A stretch of DNA of 64,000 nucleotides from an uncultured Bacteroidales bacterium. Its GTDB lineage: Bacteria; Bacteroidota; Bacteroidia; Bacteroidales; Muribaculaceae. Where the stretch lies: positions 129,448-193,447 of the forward strand of contig CACXLJ010000002.1 in assembly GCA_902768435.1 (NCBI GenBank). The letters are read 5' to 3'. The notes beneath the pieces are model-generated. The model did no database searches, had not been told where the DNA came from, and saw nothing but the letters and a program-made list of their open reading frames with translations. The position numbers and the translations under genes are program-made. Shown one piece after another: positions 51,778 to 61,164 of this stretch; within the stretch, counting starts at the first letter, position 1; every line of letters begins with the position of its first letter.

Positions 51778-51810
51778 TTTGGCGCAGTTGGCATTTTTTG
51801 CTTATCTTCG
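51778..51810 (+). promoter_or_regulatory. promoter of the DUF4954 gene
   Basis: TTTG at 51778-51781, a 21-bp spacer and TATCTTCG at 51803-51810 (one mismatch to TAnnTTTG), 46 bp before the ATG. Confidence 0.5.
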
Positions 51811-51855
51811 CAGCCTAATTTTCATGAAACACAAAACTCACATAGTAACCAAAAT

Positions 51856-53712
51856 ATGAGAACATATCGAAACCTCACAACTGAAGAGATTAAAATATTG
51901 ACTGATAATGGCTGTCTGGCACAAGATTGGCAGCAGATTACCGTGACCGACGGCTTCAATCCTGCGCACTGCCACCGCGTAACATTCTACGGAACCATCA
52001 AGATTGGTAGCACCGAGGGCACCATTGAGGTGAGCGACGAGTTCATCAAATTGTGCGGACTCAATAACGCTACCTTGCGCAATGTCACCATTGGCGACGG
52101 CTGCCTCATCGAGAACATCGGTAACTTCATCAACAATGTCACCATTGGCGACGGCTGCTATATTGCTAATGTGAGCAACATCAACACACGCAACAATGCC
52201 ACCTTCGGGCAAGGACGACTCATCTCAGTGCTCAACGAGGTGGGCAACGGCAATCTGCTGCTTTTCAGCGAACTCAACAGCCAGTTGGCAGCGCTCATGG
52301 TGAAACACAGCGACAACAAGCCGCTCATGGACCGTCTCTCTCAACTTGTCAAGAAAACCGTCGAGGATCACCGCCCACCATGCACCACCATTGGCAACCA
52401 TGTCACCATTGTGAGTTCCAACGAGATATGCAATGCCGTGATTGGCGACGGCAGCTTCATTGGCGGTGCTTCGCGCATCTACGAGTCGACCATCGACAGC
52501 ACCTGCGAAAACCCCATCCACATTGGCACGGGCGTCATCTGCGAGCACTCGGTGGTGAGCGGCGGTTCCAAGATTGCGGGCAGCGTGAAAATCATCGATT
52601 GCTTTGTGGGCGAGGCCTGCGAACTCGCCAACGGATTCACCGCCGCCAGCAGCGTGTTCTTCGCCAACAGCTACATGGCCAACGGTGAGGCCTGCGCTGC
52701 TTTCTGCGGTCCCTTCAGCGTGAGCCATCACAAGAGTTCGCTCCTCATTGGCGGCATGTTCTCGTTCTACAATGCCGGCTCTGCCACCAACTTCAGCAAC
52801 CATGCCTATAAGATGGGGCCCCTGCACTATGGCATTCTCGAGCGTGGCACCAAGACCGCCAGTGGTGCCTATCTGCTCATGCCCGCCAACATAGGCTCAT
52901 TCTCGGTGCTGTTCGGCAAACTGATGTACCACCCCGACACGCGCGACCTGCCCTTCTCCTACCTGATTGCCTATAGCGACACCATGTATATTGTGCCTGG
53001 ACGCAATTTTGCCACCGTGGGACTCTATCGCGACATTCGCAAGTGGCCAAACCGTGACAAGCGTCGTGGGGGCGAGCGCAAGAGTTGTGTCAACTTCGAC
53101 TGGCTCAGTCCCTTCACCATCAGCGAGGTGCTGCGCGGCAAGAAGATTCTCGAACGACTGCGCGAGGCTTCGGGCGACAAGGTGAGCACTTACAATTATC
53201 ACGAGTATGTCATCAAAGCTTCGTTATTGCGCAAAGGCATCGAGTACTACGACCTGGCGCTTCGCATCTACATGGGCGCCGTGCTCAAGCGGCACAAACC
53301 CATAAAGCCTGAATCTACCGAGGGCGAAGGCAACTGGATTGACCTTGCCGGACTGCTTTTGCCCGAAACTCAGGAGCAACTCCTCATCGACGACATCATC
53401 AACGGCCAACTCGGCTCCATCCAGGCCATTCTGGAACGATTCCGCCACATCCACAACTGCTACAACGAACTGCGCTGGAGCTGGAGCTACCACATGATTC
53501 TGGATTACTACGGCATTACGGAACTCGACGACGCTGCCGTTGAACGCATCCGCGCTGACTATGTCGAGGCGCGCCGCAAGTGGATTGCCCTCATCAAGGA
53601 GGATGCCGAGAAGGAATACTCACTGGGCGATGTCGAGCCCGAAGTCTTCAACGACTTCATCGACAAACTCGACCACGAAGTCGACTTCGAAAACCAGCGC
53701 CTCTACATGTAA
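51856..53712 (+). CDS. DUF4954 family left-handed beta-helix protein
   Basis: 618 residues, no signal peptide, so cytosolic. Many hexapeptide-like repeats (VTIGDGCLIENI, VTIGDGCYIANV, AVIGDGSFIGGA, IHIGTGVICEHS) between about residues 60 and 290 predict a left-handed parallel beta-helix, as in sugar-nucleotide acyl- and nucleotidyltransferases. The C-terminal 200 residues are helical (YYDLALRIYMG, HIHNCYNELRWSWSYHMIL). It corresponds to the Bacteroidetes family DUF4954, of no firmly known function. Monocistronic with its own promoter. Confidence 0.88.
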   Translation: MRTYRNLTTEEIKILTDNGCLAQDWQQITVTDGFNPAHCHRVTFYGTIKIGSTEGTIEVSDEFIKLCGLNNATLRNVTIGDGCLIENIGNFINNVTIGDGCYIANVSNINTRNNATFGQGRLISVLNEVGNGNLLLFSELNSQLAALMVKHSDNKPLMDRLSQLVKKTVEDHRPPCTTIGNHVTIVSSNEICNAVIGDGSFIGGASRIYESTIDSTCENPIHIGTGVICEHSVVSGGSKIAGSVKIIDCFVGEACELANGFTAASSVFFANSYMANGEACAAFCGPFSVSHHKSSLLIGGMFSFYNAGSATNFSNHAYKMGPLHYGILERGTKTASGAYLLMPANIGSFSVLFGKLMYHPDTRDLPFSYLIAYSDTMYIVPGRNFATVGLYRDIRKWPNRDKRRGGERKSCVNFDWLSPFTISEVLRGKKILERLREASGDKVSTYNYHEYVIKASLLRKGIEYYDLALRIYMGAVLKRHKPIKPESTEGEGNWIDLAGLLLPETQEQLLIDDIINGQLGSIQAILERFRHIHNCYNELRWSWSYHMILDYYGITELDDAAVERIRADYVEARRKWIALIKEDAEKEYSLGDVEPEVFNDFIDKLDHEVDFENQRLYM

Positions 53713-53818
53713 AAACGACGCCTAAGCGTGGTGAACATGTTGGGGAAGAAATGCTCAATGTACTTGAGGCCAAACCCACAATCCAAAACATTTGTTTAAC
53801 CATTTGTATTTGATAAAA

Positions 53819-53925
53819 AGTCCGTTAGGACTGTAAAGAGTTTAGGCGGGGGTGCAGCCGTAGGCGGAACCCCCGTTAATTGAACAACCCCGTTAATTAG
53901 TCCCCTCGGGACAACAGATCATTTT
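53819..53925. repeat. REP-like palindrome cluster, copy 2
   Basis: AGTCC-gtta-GGACT at 53819, then GGGGGT around GCC-gta-GGC closing with ACCCCC (about 53848-53875), then GTCCC-ct-CGGGAC (about 53910). The first 65 bp are the reverse complement, with a few differences, of the end of the cluster at about 32415-32480. Confidence 0.75.
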
Positions 53926-53931
53926 GAACCT

Positions 53932-54036
53932 TAATTACCCGCGAAAGCATAAAAACACCCGTTCGCAGGTAAATAAGCACCCTCTAATTGACCGCAAAAC
54001 CACAAAAAGCCCGCTCGCGCGTAAATATCCCTAAGG
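53932..54036. repeat. imperfect 53-bp tandem duplication
   Basis: Two units start TAATT at 53932 and 53985 and share the pattern ACCGC-AAA-CA-AAAA-CCCG-TCGC-GTAAATA with scattered substitutions. Together with the REP-like cluster it fills the 53713-54076 gap. No ORF is supported there. Confidence 0.6.
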
Positions 54037-54076
54037 AATGGAATACCCCTGATGAAATGCCGACAATAAACAATAA

Positions 54077-54102
54077 GGGCTGGCAAAATGATATGCCAGC
54101 CC
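54077..54102 (-). terminator. terminator of the LRR/GLUG gene
   Basis: Perfect 9-bp stem GGGCTGGCA (54077-54085 with 54094-54102). On the minus strand it is followed by TTATTGTTTATT, a weak T tract. Confidence 0.6.
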
Positions 54103-54139
54103 CATTCTCTGATAAGACTTACTAATCACTCATCTTCAA

Positions 54140-57100
54140 TCAGCTGTTCATAATGATGTCGATGAGTTCGGTGATATCGCGTACATCGATTTCATCGTTT
54201 CCATCAACATCTGCTCGTGGATTATCAGTGATAGAGTTCATGATAACATCGATGAGAGCCGTGATGTCACGCACATCCACTTCTCCATCACCGTTAACAT
54301 CACCTAAAGAATAATCAGGGCCTGCATTAATAAATGCCAGTAAATATGGATAAGTATTGGCTTCGTCAATGCCCCAAATTTGGGAAAAGTCCCAACCTTG
54401 AGCTTCGTATGTGACTTGTTGCTTAAGCAAATCGTTGGTAAGACTAATGCCTTCGAGCAAATCGTCGTAGATGATTTGTGTCACATCATTGACTGAGACC
54501 ACCATCGTCTTCAATGCATAGTTGTTGGTCTGAGGTATGGCTGCACCATTTTTGAAACCACCTATCACGCGCATTGCAATACCACTTTGATCACTTACTT
54601 CAATCTTATTGTTTATTGCAAAACAATTATTGACAGCTGCATTTTCACCATCGAGGTAACCAACTATGCCACCTGCAAAGTTGGTAGCATAGAGGTCGCC
54701 ACAACTATAACAATTATCAATGCTTCCAAAACTGTAACCAGCAATACCACCAGCATATAGTCCACCCACCGTATGCGCCTCGCTATAACAGTTAGCGATA
54801 TTTCCAGAAGTATAACCTGCGATACCGCCAGCACGGCAATTCGCCAAATCAAAGGATTCAATGTTTCCCATTACTTTACAGCATGTTATCATACTATTTG
54901 AATGGCCAGTTATTCCACCGATATAATCCATTCCTGTTATATTAACATCGGCCAAACAATTGTTTACTATTGCCGTGGTTTTACCAACCAGTCCACCCAC
55001 ATAATTGCCTAAGGAATGAATTGTTGCGGTTTTAATGCGGCAATTCGTGAAACTGCAATTTGTTCCAATACCAGCTATACCGCCAGCATAATCTCCATTT
55101 GAATTGACCTGAATATGAATTGCTTCACAGTTCTCAAATGTACAGCCGTCATTATTACCAGCAATGCCAGCTGTATAATTGCAACCACTAACCGAACCTG
55201 TTACATGAATATTTCTAAAAGTAGATCCAATGGCTTTTCCAACAACAGCACCCACATTATCACAATTGGATGTCAACGACTTGTTTTCAGATATAACTAT
55301 CGATAAATCTTTTATCGTAGCATTTTCTGTTGTCGATAGTAATCCAACATTGCTGGTATTGCTATTTGTCCAAAGTCCACTTATAGTTTTATTGTTTCCA
55401 TCAAGTTGTTTCATTGTTCCACCAGTACTCAAACCGACAGGAATCCAACCTGTTATCGGACTATTTGAATCTATCCAGTCAGTAAGGTCAATGTCATTCA
55501 TTACCTTGTAGTATGAGTAGCTATTGATATTAGCAAGATCATTGGCTGTATATATGAGATAAGGCGAAACCTCAGTTCCATTTCCTTCAAACCCTACTAC
55601 TGTGGTTACATAATAAGATTGCAATAGACTATCTGCAACTGCATGGGCTTTAATGATTGTTCCAGATTGCATAGCTGGCAATGTCACATTCCATGTTGTG
55701 CCATTTACTATTGCCTCATAAGTATCTTCACCAATCGTAATGTACACTTGCGCTCCTTGTACACATTTACCATTTAACGATGTAGCACCTGACACAGGTG
55801 CTGAAAGAATAACAGGTGGTGCACATTGCGATAGCTTATAAGGATAACACTCGGTCTCAATGATGGTCCAATTGGTTGTAAAATCCCAACCAAGCCCTTG
55901 ATAACTTGACTTGTATTTCAGCATACCTTTTCCTATTGAAGTCCCGTGTTGTTCTCCGTTCACCACTTGAAGTTGATTACCTTCTGAAACCACACTCATT
56001 GTAGTCATAGCCTTGTTGGCAAAGCTGGTACCTGAAGCCCCTATAGTGTAACGTCCTGATGCATTACCATAGATTCTGCCTATTTGGCCAGCCACGGCGT
56101 TAATAACATCCTGAATGGCCACACAACTATTGACAGTACTTGACCCCGTCAGAGCACCAACAATACCTCCAACCATTTTATTTCCCATAATTGAACCTGA
56201 AGCATAATTACGATTTAACGTAACATTATTACCATCACCTATTATGCCTCCACATAGGCTAACACCGCTTATCTTACCATTATAATAGCTATCTGATATA
56301 TCAGTAGTCCCATTAGAAGTACCCACAATTCCACCGACCCCACTTCCAGATGCAGTTAAATCGCCTACAGCAAAACAATTTTCAATAGTCAAGCCTCCAT
56401 CATTTAAACCTACAATGCCACCAATAAAAGAGGTGCTATCATTTGAGGCTGGGGTACCTGTCAAATTGATTACAGCTCCCGATTTTTCAATGCTTACCTC
56501 TCCGTCTGCATATCCAACAAATCCACCATTACAGCCTTCTGATGCATTAATTTGTCCTAAAGCATAACACTCGTTGATATTTGAATTTATAACATCACCA
56601 GTAAAACCACCCAAATGAGAACATCCTGATAACGAGGTTTCAGTTTGACATCTGTTGACATCACTATTTGTCAAAAGTCCAGCAAATCCGCCTGCATGAT
56701 TTGACACATTCATCCCACCTGAACTAATATCGTCTGTTAATGTCACACCTGCGCCAAAGCCAATAAACCCACCGGTATAATTAATTCCAGAAACATCGCC
56801 AATGTGATAGCTTGATGTAATAGAGCCTTTAAGATAACCAGCAAAACCTCCTGTAAATATTTCGGAGCCGGAAACCATACCAACATGTTTACAATTGACA
56901 ACTGTTACATCCTCCCCTAAACCGATTATTCCACCTGTATAATTGTTACCACTAACAATATCGGTCGATTCAATATTACTAAAACTTGAGTTTTTAACAC
57001 CACCAACAAGTGTAGCAGAATAAGCACCTCCTTGAATTGAAGCATCTTTTATCTTAAGGTTGCAAACTAAAGCGTTCTGCATACACCCAAAAAAGCCCAC

Positions 57101-58573
57101 ATATTCATCAGTTTGACGATTGATAAACATCCCCCTAATTGTATGACCTTCACCATAAAAGACACCTTTAAATGGAGATAAGGGGCCCCCTATTGGCTCC
57201 CATCCTTGTATAGGGTCGTTATCCTGCAAAAATTCAGTTAAATCAATATCAGCCATTAGTTTGAAAACAACGCCTTCATGCCCTATATAATTGCGCACAT
57301 TATATAGTTGGATGGGGTTAAATATCAAAAATGGGTCTGTTTCGGTGCCTGAACCTGAGCCTGAAAACCCGCCTGCACCTTGTTCTTCGCCAAAATCGAT
57401 TTTCTCCCAGAATTTTTTCCATATTTCATGGGAGACATATAACTCATACGATGAAATGGGAACATTTAAAATAGCATTCGAGTAAATCACAGGAGAAAAA
57501 GTTTGTGGATAAATACTTGGTGGAATAACAGCATTGCAATCAATGAATACTAGATTATCACACCCAAAAAATGATTCTTCTTCTCCAATAGAAGTTACAG
57601 AATTGGGAATATAAATAGCAGACAACCCACTGCAACAATAAAAACATTTTGTTGTAATACTATGTGTCCCTTCATTAATTACAATACTTGTACCGATTGG
57701 CATCGTACCTTTGTACTTATATGCTACTAAACCAGCATACACCAAACCATCTGGTTGATTATTATACCATGCTGTATTATCGAATGCACCAATCCCTATA
57801 GACGAGACCGTGTTAGGGACGGAAATAGTCTCTAATTCCGAACATCCATAAAACGCATACTCGCCAATTGAGGTGATGGAATTTGGAATGACTACACTCT
57901 TCAAACTAATGCATCCATTAAACACATTCATTGATAGGACTGAAATAGAGTTGCTAATGGTTACACTTTTCAAGCCAGTGCAGTCTTTAAATGCACCACT
58001 TCCGATTGAAGTGACTGAATTAGGAATGGTAACAACTGCCAAACTGCTACAACCATCAAACGCAGAAGAACCAATTGACATGATGTATCTATAGAAATTC
58101 AAACTTGTTATACCACTGCACCCTTCAAATGCATTATCCCCTATCGTCATAAGATAGTAAGGCATCTCTACTTTTTTTAGACCACTGCAATCCTTGAACG
58201 CTTTCTGGCCGATCGATTCGACGTGATCAGGAATATCAATACTATCTAAGCCACTGCACCCATTGAATGCATTATTATCGATAGTTTCAAGGGAGGAAGG
58301 CAAAGTAACACTCGTTAAGTCATTACGACCAGAAAATGCAGAGGAACCGATGGCAATCACTTTATATGAATAACTTTCATCAGTCACAGTAGACCTAATA
58401 TATAATGATTTTAATTCGGAAGAGCAACCAGTTACTACTGCATAATGATTTGCGGAATAAGATGTATATTCAGTATATAAATGATAATAAATATTATCAA
58501 CCACTAAGCCCTTGGATGTAGCTGGGCATAGCAGGCAACAAATAACAAATAATGAGTTAATTAACTTTTTCAT
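54140..58573 (-). CDS. giant BspA-type LRR / GLUG-repeat surface protein with dockerin
   Basis: 1,477 residues. Signal peptide MKKLINSLFVICCLLCPATS. Residues about 70-345 are BspA-type leucine-rich repeats (SIGSSAFDGCSSLAVVTIPN and about ten similar units). Residues about 410-880 and 1085-1370 hold GLUG-type repeats (GGFVGYADG, GGIVGLNDGG, GGIAGYTSGN) that form a beta-helix. Between them is an Ig-like or Big-like segment (VSGATSLNGKCVQGAQVYIT). The last about 60 residues are two dockerin repeats ending IDIIMNS. It is a secreted adhesin-like protein. Codon use is AT-rich compared with the conserved genes nearby, suggesting transfer or low expression. Confidence 0.88.
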   Translation of the reverse strand: MKKLINSLFVICCLLCPATSKGLVVDNIYYHLYTEYTSYSANHYAVVTGCSSELKSLYIRSTVTDESYSYKVIAIGSSAFSGRNDLTSVTLPSSLETIDNNAFNGCSGLDSIDIPDHVESIGQKAFKDCSGLKKVEMPYYLMTIGDNAFEGCSGITSLNFYRYIMSIGSSAFDGCSSLAVVTIPNSVTSIGSGAFKDCTGLKSVTISNSISVLSMNVFNGCISLKSVVIPNSITSIGEYAFYGCSELETISVPNTVSSIGIGAFDNTAWYNNQPDGLVYAGLVAYKYKGTMPIGTSIVINEGTHSITTKCFYCCSGLSAIYIPNSVTSIGEEESFFGCDNLVFIDCNAVIPPSIYPQTFSPVIYSNAILNVPISSYELYVSHEIWKKFWEKIDFGEEQGAGGFSGSGSGTETDPFLIFNPIQLYNVRNYIGHEGVVFKLMADIDLTEFLQDNDPIQGWEPIGGPLSPFKGVFYGEGHTIRGMFINRQTDEYVGFFGCMQNALVCNLKIKDASIQGGAYSATLVGGVKNSSFSNIESTDIVSGNNYTGGIIGLGEDVTVVNCKHVGMVSGSEIFTGGFAGYLKGSITSSYHIGDVSGINYTGGFIGFGAGVTLTDDISSGGMNVSNHAGGFAGLLTNSDVNRCQTETSLSGCSHLGGFTGDVINSNINECYALGQINASEGCNGGFVGYADGEVSIEKSGAVINLTGTPASNDSTSFIGGIVGLNDGGLTIENCFAVGDLTASGSGVGGIVGTSNGTTDISDSYYNGKISGVSLCGGIIGDGNNVTLNRNYASGSIMGNKMVGGIVGALTGSSTVNSCVAIQDVINAVAGQIGRIYGNASGRYTIGASGTSFANKAMTTMSVVSEGNQLQVVNGEQHGTSIGKGMLKYKSSYQGLGWDFTTNWTIIETECYPYKLSQCAPPVILSAPVSGATSLNGKCVQGAQVYITIGEDTYEAIVNGTTWNVTLPAMQSGTIIKAHAVADSLLQSYYVTTVVGFEGNGTEVSPYLIYTANDLANINSYSYYKVMNDIDLTDWIDSNSPITGWIPVGLSTGGTMKQLDGNNKTISGLWTNSNTSNVGLLSTTENATIKDLSIVISENKSLTSNCDNVGAVVGKAIGSTFRNIHVTGSVSGCNYTAGIAGNNDGCTFENCEAIHIQVNSNGDYAGGIAGIGTNCSFTNCRIKTATIHSLGNYVGGLVGKTTAIVNNCLADVNITGMDYIGGITGHSNSMITCCKVMGNIESFDLANCRAGGIAGYTSGNIANCYSEAHTVGGLYAGGIAGYSFGSIDNCYSCGDLYATNFAGGIVGYLDGENAAVNNCFAINNKIEVSDQSGIAMRVIGGFKNGAAIPQTNNYALKTMVVSVNDVTQIIYDDLLEGISLTNDLLKQQVTYEAQGWDFSQIWGIDEANTYPYLLAFINAGPDYSLGDVNGDGEVDVRDITALIDVIMNSITDNPRADVDGNDEIDVRDITELIDIIMNS

Positions 58574-58618
58574 AATATGATTGTTTTAATAAATTAAACA
58601 TTTAAAGTTTTATCAATT

Positions 58619-59170
58619 TCAAAATTTATTTGTTTTTAAATATTTCTTGCCTTCCCATACCAAATAATAGATTTTGTATTGAGTGAGAAACCAAACAATT
58701 GGTATTATGGTACAAAAAAAGCCTATCAAGGTAGTGATTACACAATTATCGATTTGCATAAACTCCAAATTAACACATCCTGTACCAGATGCAACAGCAA
58801 ACCAGACTAATGGTAAAAACATATTACGCAGGAATGCAGCCTGAGCCTCAAGAACAGGTATATTATTCAAGCAATTGGCTCGCATCAATTCGTAGTAAAC
58901 TTGAATATAGTTTTCTTGAGTACATTCATCCATAGCATCGTTTTCCTCAAATATTGCTCTGTATGCCCTTTTAGACATACATTCAATATATTTCATAAAA
59001 ACAAGTATATGCTCCAAAATCCTATGATAAATCAAACCCACAACATAGCATAGTAACCATATAAGTAAATTTGATTCATTAAATGGTATTGTTCTCCCAA
59101 AAATCAGGCATACAATCAAGTAACCACAAAGCAGCATGCACAGGAAATCATAAAACTTAATACTTGACAT
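58619..59170 (-). CDS. four-helix membrane protein, unknown
   Basis: 183 residues, AT-rich. Hydrophobic helices lie at about residues 8-25, 33-57, 113-130 and 142-162. Between helices 2 and 3 there is a charged soluble stretch (KRAYRAIFEENDAMDECTQE). The C-terminus is basic (WEGKKYLKTNKF). I do not recognise the family. It lies 45 bp upstream of the giant LRR gene on the same strand. It is preceded by a leader of about 340 nt that contains a large hairpin (59319-59453) and a TATATTTGC promoter element. The pairing of structured leader and small membrane protein is the reason to look at it. Confidence 0.7.
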   Translation of the reverse strand: MSSIKFYDFLCMLLCGYLIVCLIFGRTIPFNESNLLIWLLCYVVGLIYHRILEHILVFMKYIECMSKRAYRAIFEENDAMDECTQENYIQVYYELMRANCLNNIPVLEAQAAFLRNMFLPLVWFAVASGTGCVNLEFMQIDNCVITTLIGFFCTIIPIVWFLTQYKIYYLVWEGKKYLKTNKF

Positions 59171-59318
59171 TCTATTATGTTTTTATTTAGTTAGTAGTTT
59201 TCGGGTCAAAAGTAATTGCGGGGTCGGCCATATTGCAGCAGAGGTTGCATTTTTTCACACCTGATATTTGGGAGCTAAACATACAAACACAGAGAAAGCG
59301 CAGACTGCTATGCCACGC

Positions 59319-59453
59319 TTTGTCATTTGAAGGTCCTGAGAAAACCCGAGTACAAAAAGGGATATAGAGACAGCCTACGCTTATAACGTAGAAGCCGCCG
59401 TGCAATTCTCTTGTACTCTTAATTGAAAATTTCTCAGGTTTTCAAATGACAAG
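59319..59453 (-). ncRNA. candidate structured RNA (long irregular hairpin) upstream of the 4-TM gene
   Basis: Four helices nest in one arm: 59320-59331 with 59441-59452 (TGTCATTTGAA), 59335-59343 with 59430-59438 (CCTGAGAAA), 59348-59355 with 59411-59418 (GAGTACAA), and 59367-59370 with 59407-59410. Inside lies a CTACG hairpin (59375-59379/59387-59391). All outer pairs are Watson-Crick. A further hairpin GTGGATT/AATCCAC (59489-59510) lies close by. A minus-strand TATATTTGC at 59521-59513 could start transcription. The overall shape is like 6S-type regulatory RNA, but I cannot assign a family. The 59171-59895 gap holds this, a second plus-strand -7 element (59660-59667) and no convincing gene. 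Confidence 0.45.
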
Positions 59454-59512
59454 AATAAGCATGTCGCTTCTATTTATCAAAATGTAAGGTGGATTACTTC
59501 AGCAATCCACTT

Positions 59513-59521
59513 GCAAATATA
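59513..59521 (-). promoter_or_regulatory. -7 element before the structured RNA
   Basis: Minus-strand TATATTTGC. The start of transcription would be near 59506, just at the GTGGATT hairpin. No -33 TTTG at the right spacing. Confidence 0.4.
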
Positions 59522-59895
59522 CATCATTTTTTGAAAATCACCACCATTTACAACAAAAATTTCACGCGATTGTTTACTCGTGAATTCTGCATGAGCCTAT
59601 TTTGAAGCTCTCGGCATGATGAAAACTATTATTTTATTATGTCTTTCAAAAAAAATATTTAGCTTTGCAACGAGTTTTAATTATTTGTAATTTACAAATT
59701 TGTAAAACTCATAACACACTAATAAAAACAATTGTCATCAATCAGTAATTGCCATCTCATTGTCATCAACCACCAACTCGGGTCAATGGTGCAGCACGAG
59801 TCAGCTACGCTGGCGTGCGGTGCCAAAAGCAGCACCACTCGACTCAACTGTATAACAAGATTCTCATGCAATCACGGAAACTTCTCCCATACTCC

Positions 59896-60636
59896 TCAAC
59901 TCCTTAGAAACCCCGGCTTCGTGTGAGAACTATTCTTGCGGCGGAGGGTGCGCAGGTAGGCCTTCTGCTCGGGGGTGATGCGATAGCTTTCCACCGCTTT
60001 TTGAATCGTCTTGTTGTGCACCCAACGGTTCAGTCGGAACTGCCCGTCGGCATTGGGCAGCAGATAAGGCATCGTCGCTTCAGGTTGCTTGGCGAGCGCT
60101 GTGGCAAAGTACCAAGCCTGCATCATCTGCACATAGTATTCGTCACGGTTCACCTGCGCCACCATCTCCAGGAATCGAGGCTCGAAATCCTCATCGAGGT
60201 ACAGCGCCATGAGCCGGCCCATGCCATAACGCACCGTGTAGTCGTGAGGCGATGCCAGCCATGCCGTGATGTGCTCAAGCAGTTCGGTCTTGTGCTTAGC
60301 CAGCACCTTGGGACTCAACTGGTCGCAAGTGGCCCAATTATCCACATAAGGCAGAAATCGTTCTAACTCCTGCATGCACTGCCCATAGTCACGCATGACC
60401 GAGATAATGAACGCATGCAACTGATTCTCGTCGTGATACTGGTGAGGCATATCGGCCAGAAACTCGCCCACATCGCTGCGTTTCACCAGTTCCTTGGCCA
60501 TGTTGCGCAACACCGGCGTGCGAATCGCCAGTATGCGGCTGGAATCGATCGTGGGGAACAGTTTGTTCACAAACTCCACATTTTTATCATCGCGCAAGGC
60601 TTCCAAGCGCTGCCTGATTTCCTGAATGATGCTCAT
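59896..60636 (-). CDS. DNA alkylation repair protein (AlkD-like HEAT-repeat glycosylase)
   Basis: 246 residues, all-helical. Conserved blocks of the AlkD/AlkC-type family are IRTPVLRNMAKEL, WATCDQLSPKVLAKH with the Trp-Asp-like region, YTVRYGMGRLMALYL and VQMMQAWYFATALAK. The family removes N3- or N7-alkylated bases. In this subgroup the exact activity is unproven. It stands alone and divergent from the small HExxH gene. Confidence 0.88.
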   Translation of the reverse strand: MSIIQEIRQRLEALRDDKNVEFVNKLFPTIDSSRILAIRTPVLRNMAKELVKRSDVGEFLADMPHQYHDENQLHAFIISVMRDYGQCMQELERFLPYVDNWATCDQLSPKVLAKHKTELLEHITAWLASPHDYTVRYGMGRLMALYLDEDFEPRFLEMVAQVNRDEYYVQMMQAWYFATALAKQPEATMPYLLPNADGQFRLNRWVHNKTIQKAVESYRITPEQKAYLRTLRRKNSSHTKPGFLRS

Positions 60637-60722
60637 TTTTCTCTCAATTGGATTGTTTTCACAAAATTAATCAAAAAACGGGAACTTGAGGCATCACTAT
60701 TCGTGATTTGACGAAAAAAGTG

Positions 60723-60731
60723 TAACTTTGC
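60723..60731 (+). promoter_or_regulatory. -7 element for the HExxH protein-dacB operon
   Basis: Plus-strand TAACTTTGC, about 53 bp before the ATG at 60784. Confidence 0.5.
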
Positions 60732-60783
60732 CTTTTTATAACCCCAATCGGGTCATTAGGGTTTAACTATTGTGACAAGAGGC

Positions 60784-61164
60784 ATGAAGATTTTCAGGAG
60801 CAAACGCATCCCCTTCAAGGGTTTCGCCGCAATCAACCTTTTCGGGTTCATTGTGGTGCGCCGCGGTGTCTTTGCCAGCGAGACGCTCATCAATCACGAG
60901 CGCATACACACGGCACAAATGCGTGAACTGGGCTTCATCTTCTTTTACATCCTCTACGGCCTCGAGTGGCTCATCCGACTGCCATTCAAAGGCAATGCCT
61001 ATCGCAACATCTCATTTGAGCAAGAGGCCTACGACCACCAGAACGAGCCCTCCTACCTCGAGGTGCGCAAGCACTACGCCCCCTACCGTTTCTACCTGTG
61101 CAAGTGCAAGCGCAAGAAAAAGAAATCAAAAAAGAAACAATACAAACGATTACTTACCGAATGA
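60784..61164 (+). CDS. small conserved membrane-associated protein with HERIH motif
   Basis: 126 residues from the ATG at 60784; a GTG at 60772 would add four. It begins MKIFRSKRIPFKGFAAINLF. It contains NHERIHTAQMREL, an HExxH zinc-protease-like motif, followed by one hydrophobic segment (GFIFFYILYGLEWLIRL). The C-terminal tail is very basic (KCKRKKKKSKKK). Similar short proteins are familiar from Bacteroidales but have no assigned role. Its stop overlaps the dacB start by 4 bp, so the two are translationally coupled. This hints at a job in the cell envelope. Whether it is an active protease is unproven. Confidence 0.8.
   Translation: MKIFRSKRIPFKGFAAINLFGFIVVRRGVFASETLINHERIHTAQMRELGFIFFYILYGLEWLIRLPFKGNAYRNISFEQEAYDHQNEPSYLEVRKHYAPYRFYLCKCKRKKKKSKKKQYKRLLTE

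Noticed and set aside
59187..59405. 72-codon minus-strand ORF in the gap upstream of the 4-TM gene
   Set aside because: It runs through one arm of the large hairpin and is Cys-rich without a domain; RNA structure explains the sequence better, although translation cannot be excluded.
59319..59453. tmRNA, RNase P RNA or SRP RNA
   Set aside because: No tRNA-like end or tag frame, no RNase P P4 core and no SRP apical GGAA-type tetraloop arrangement could be found.
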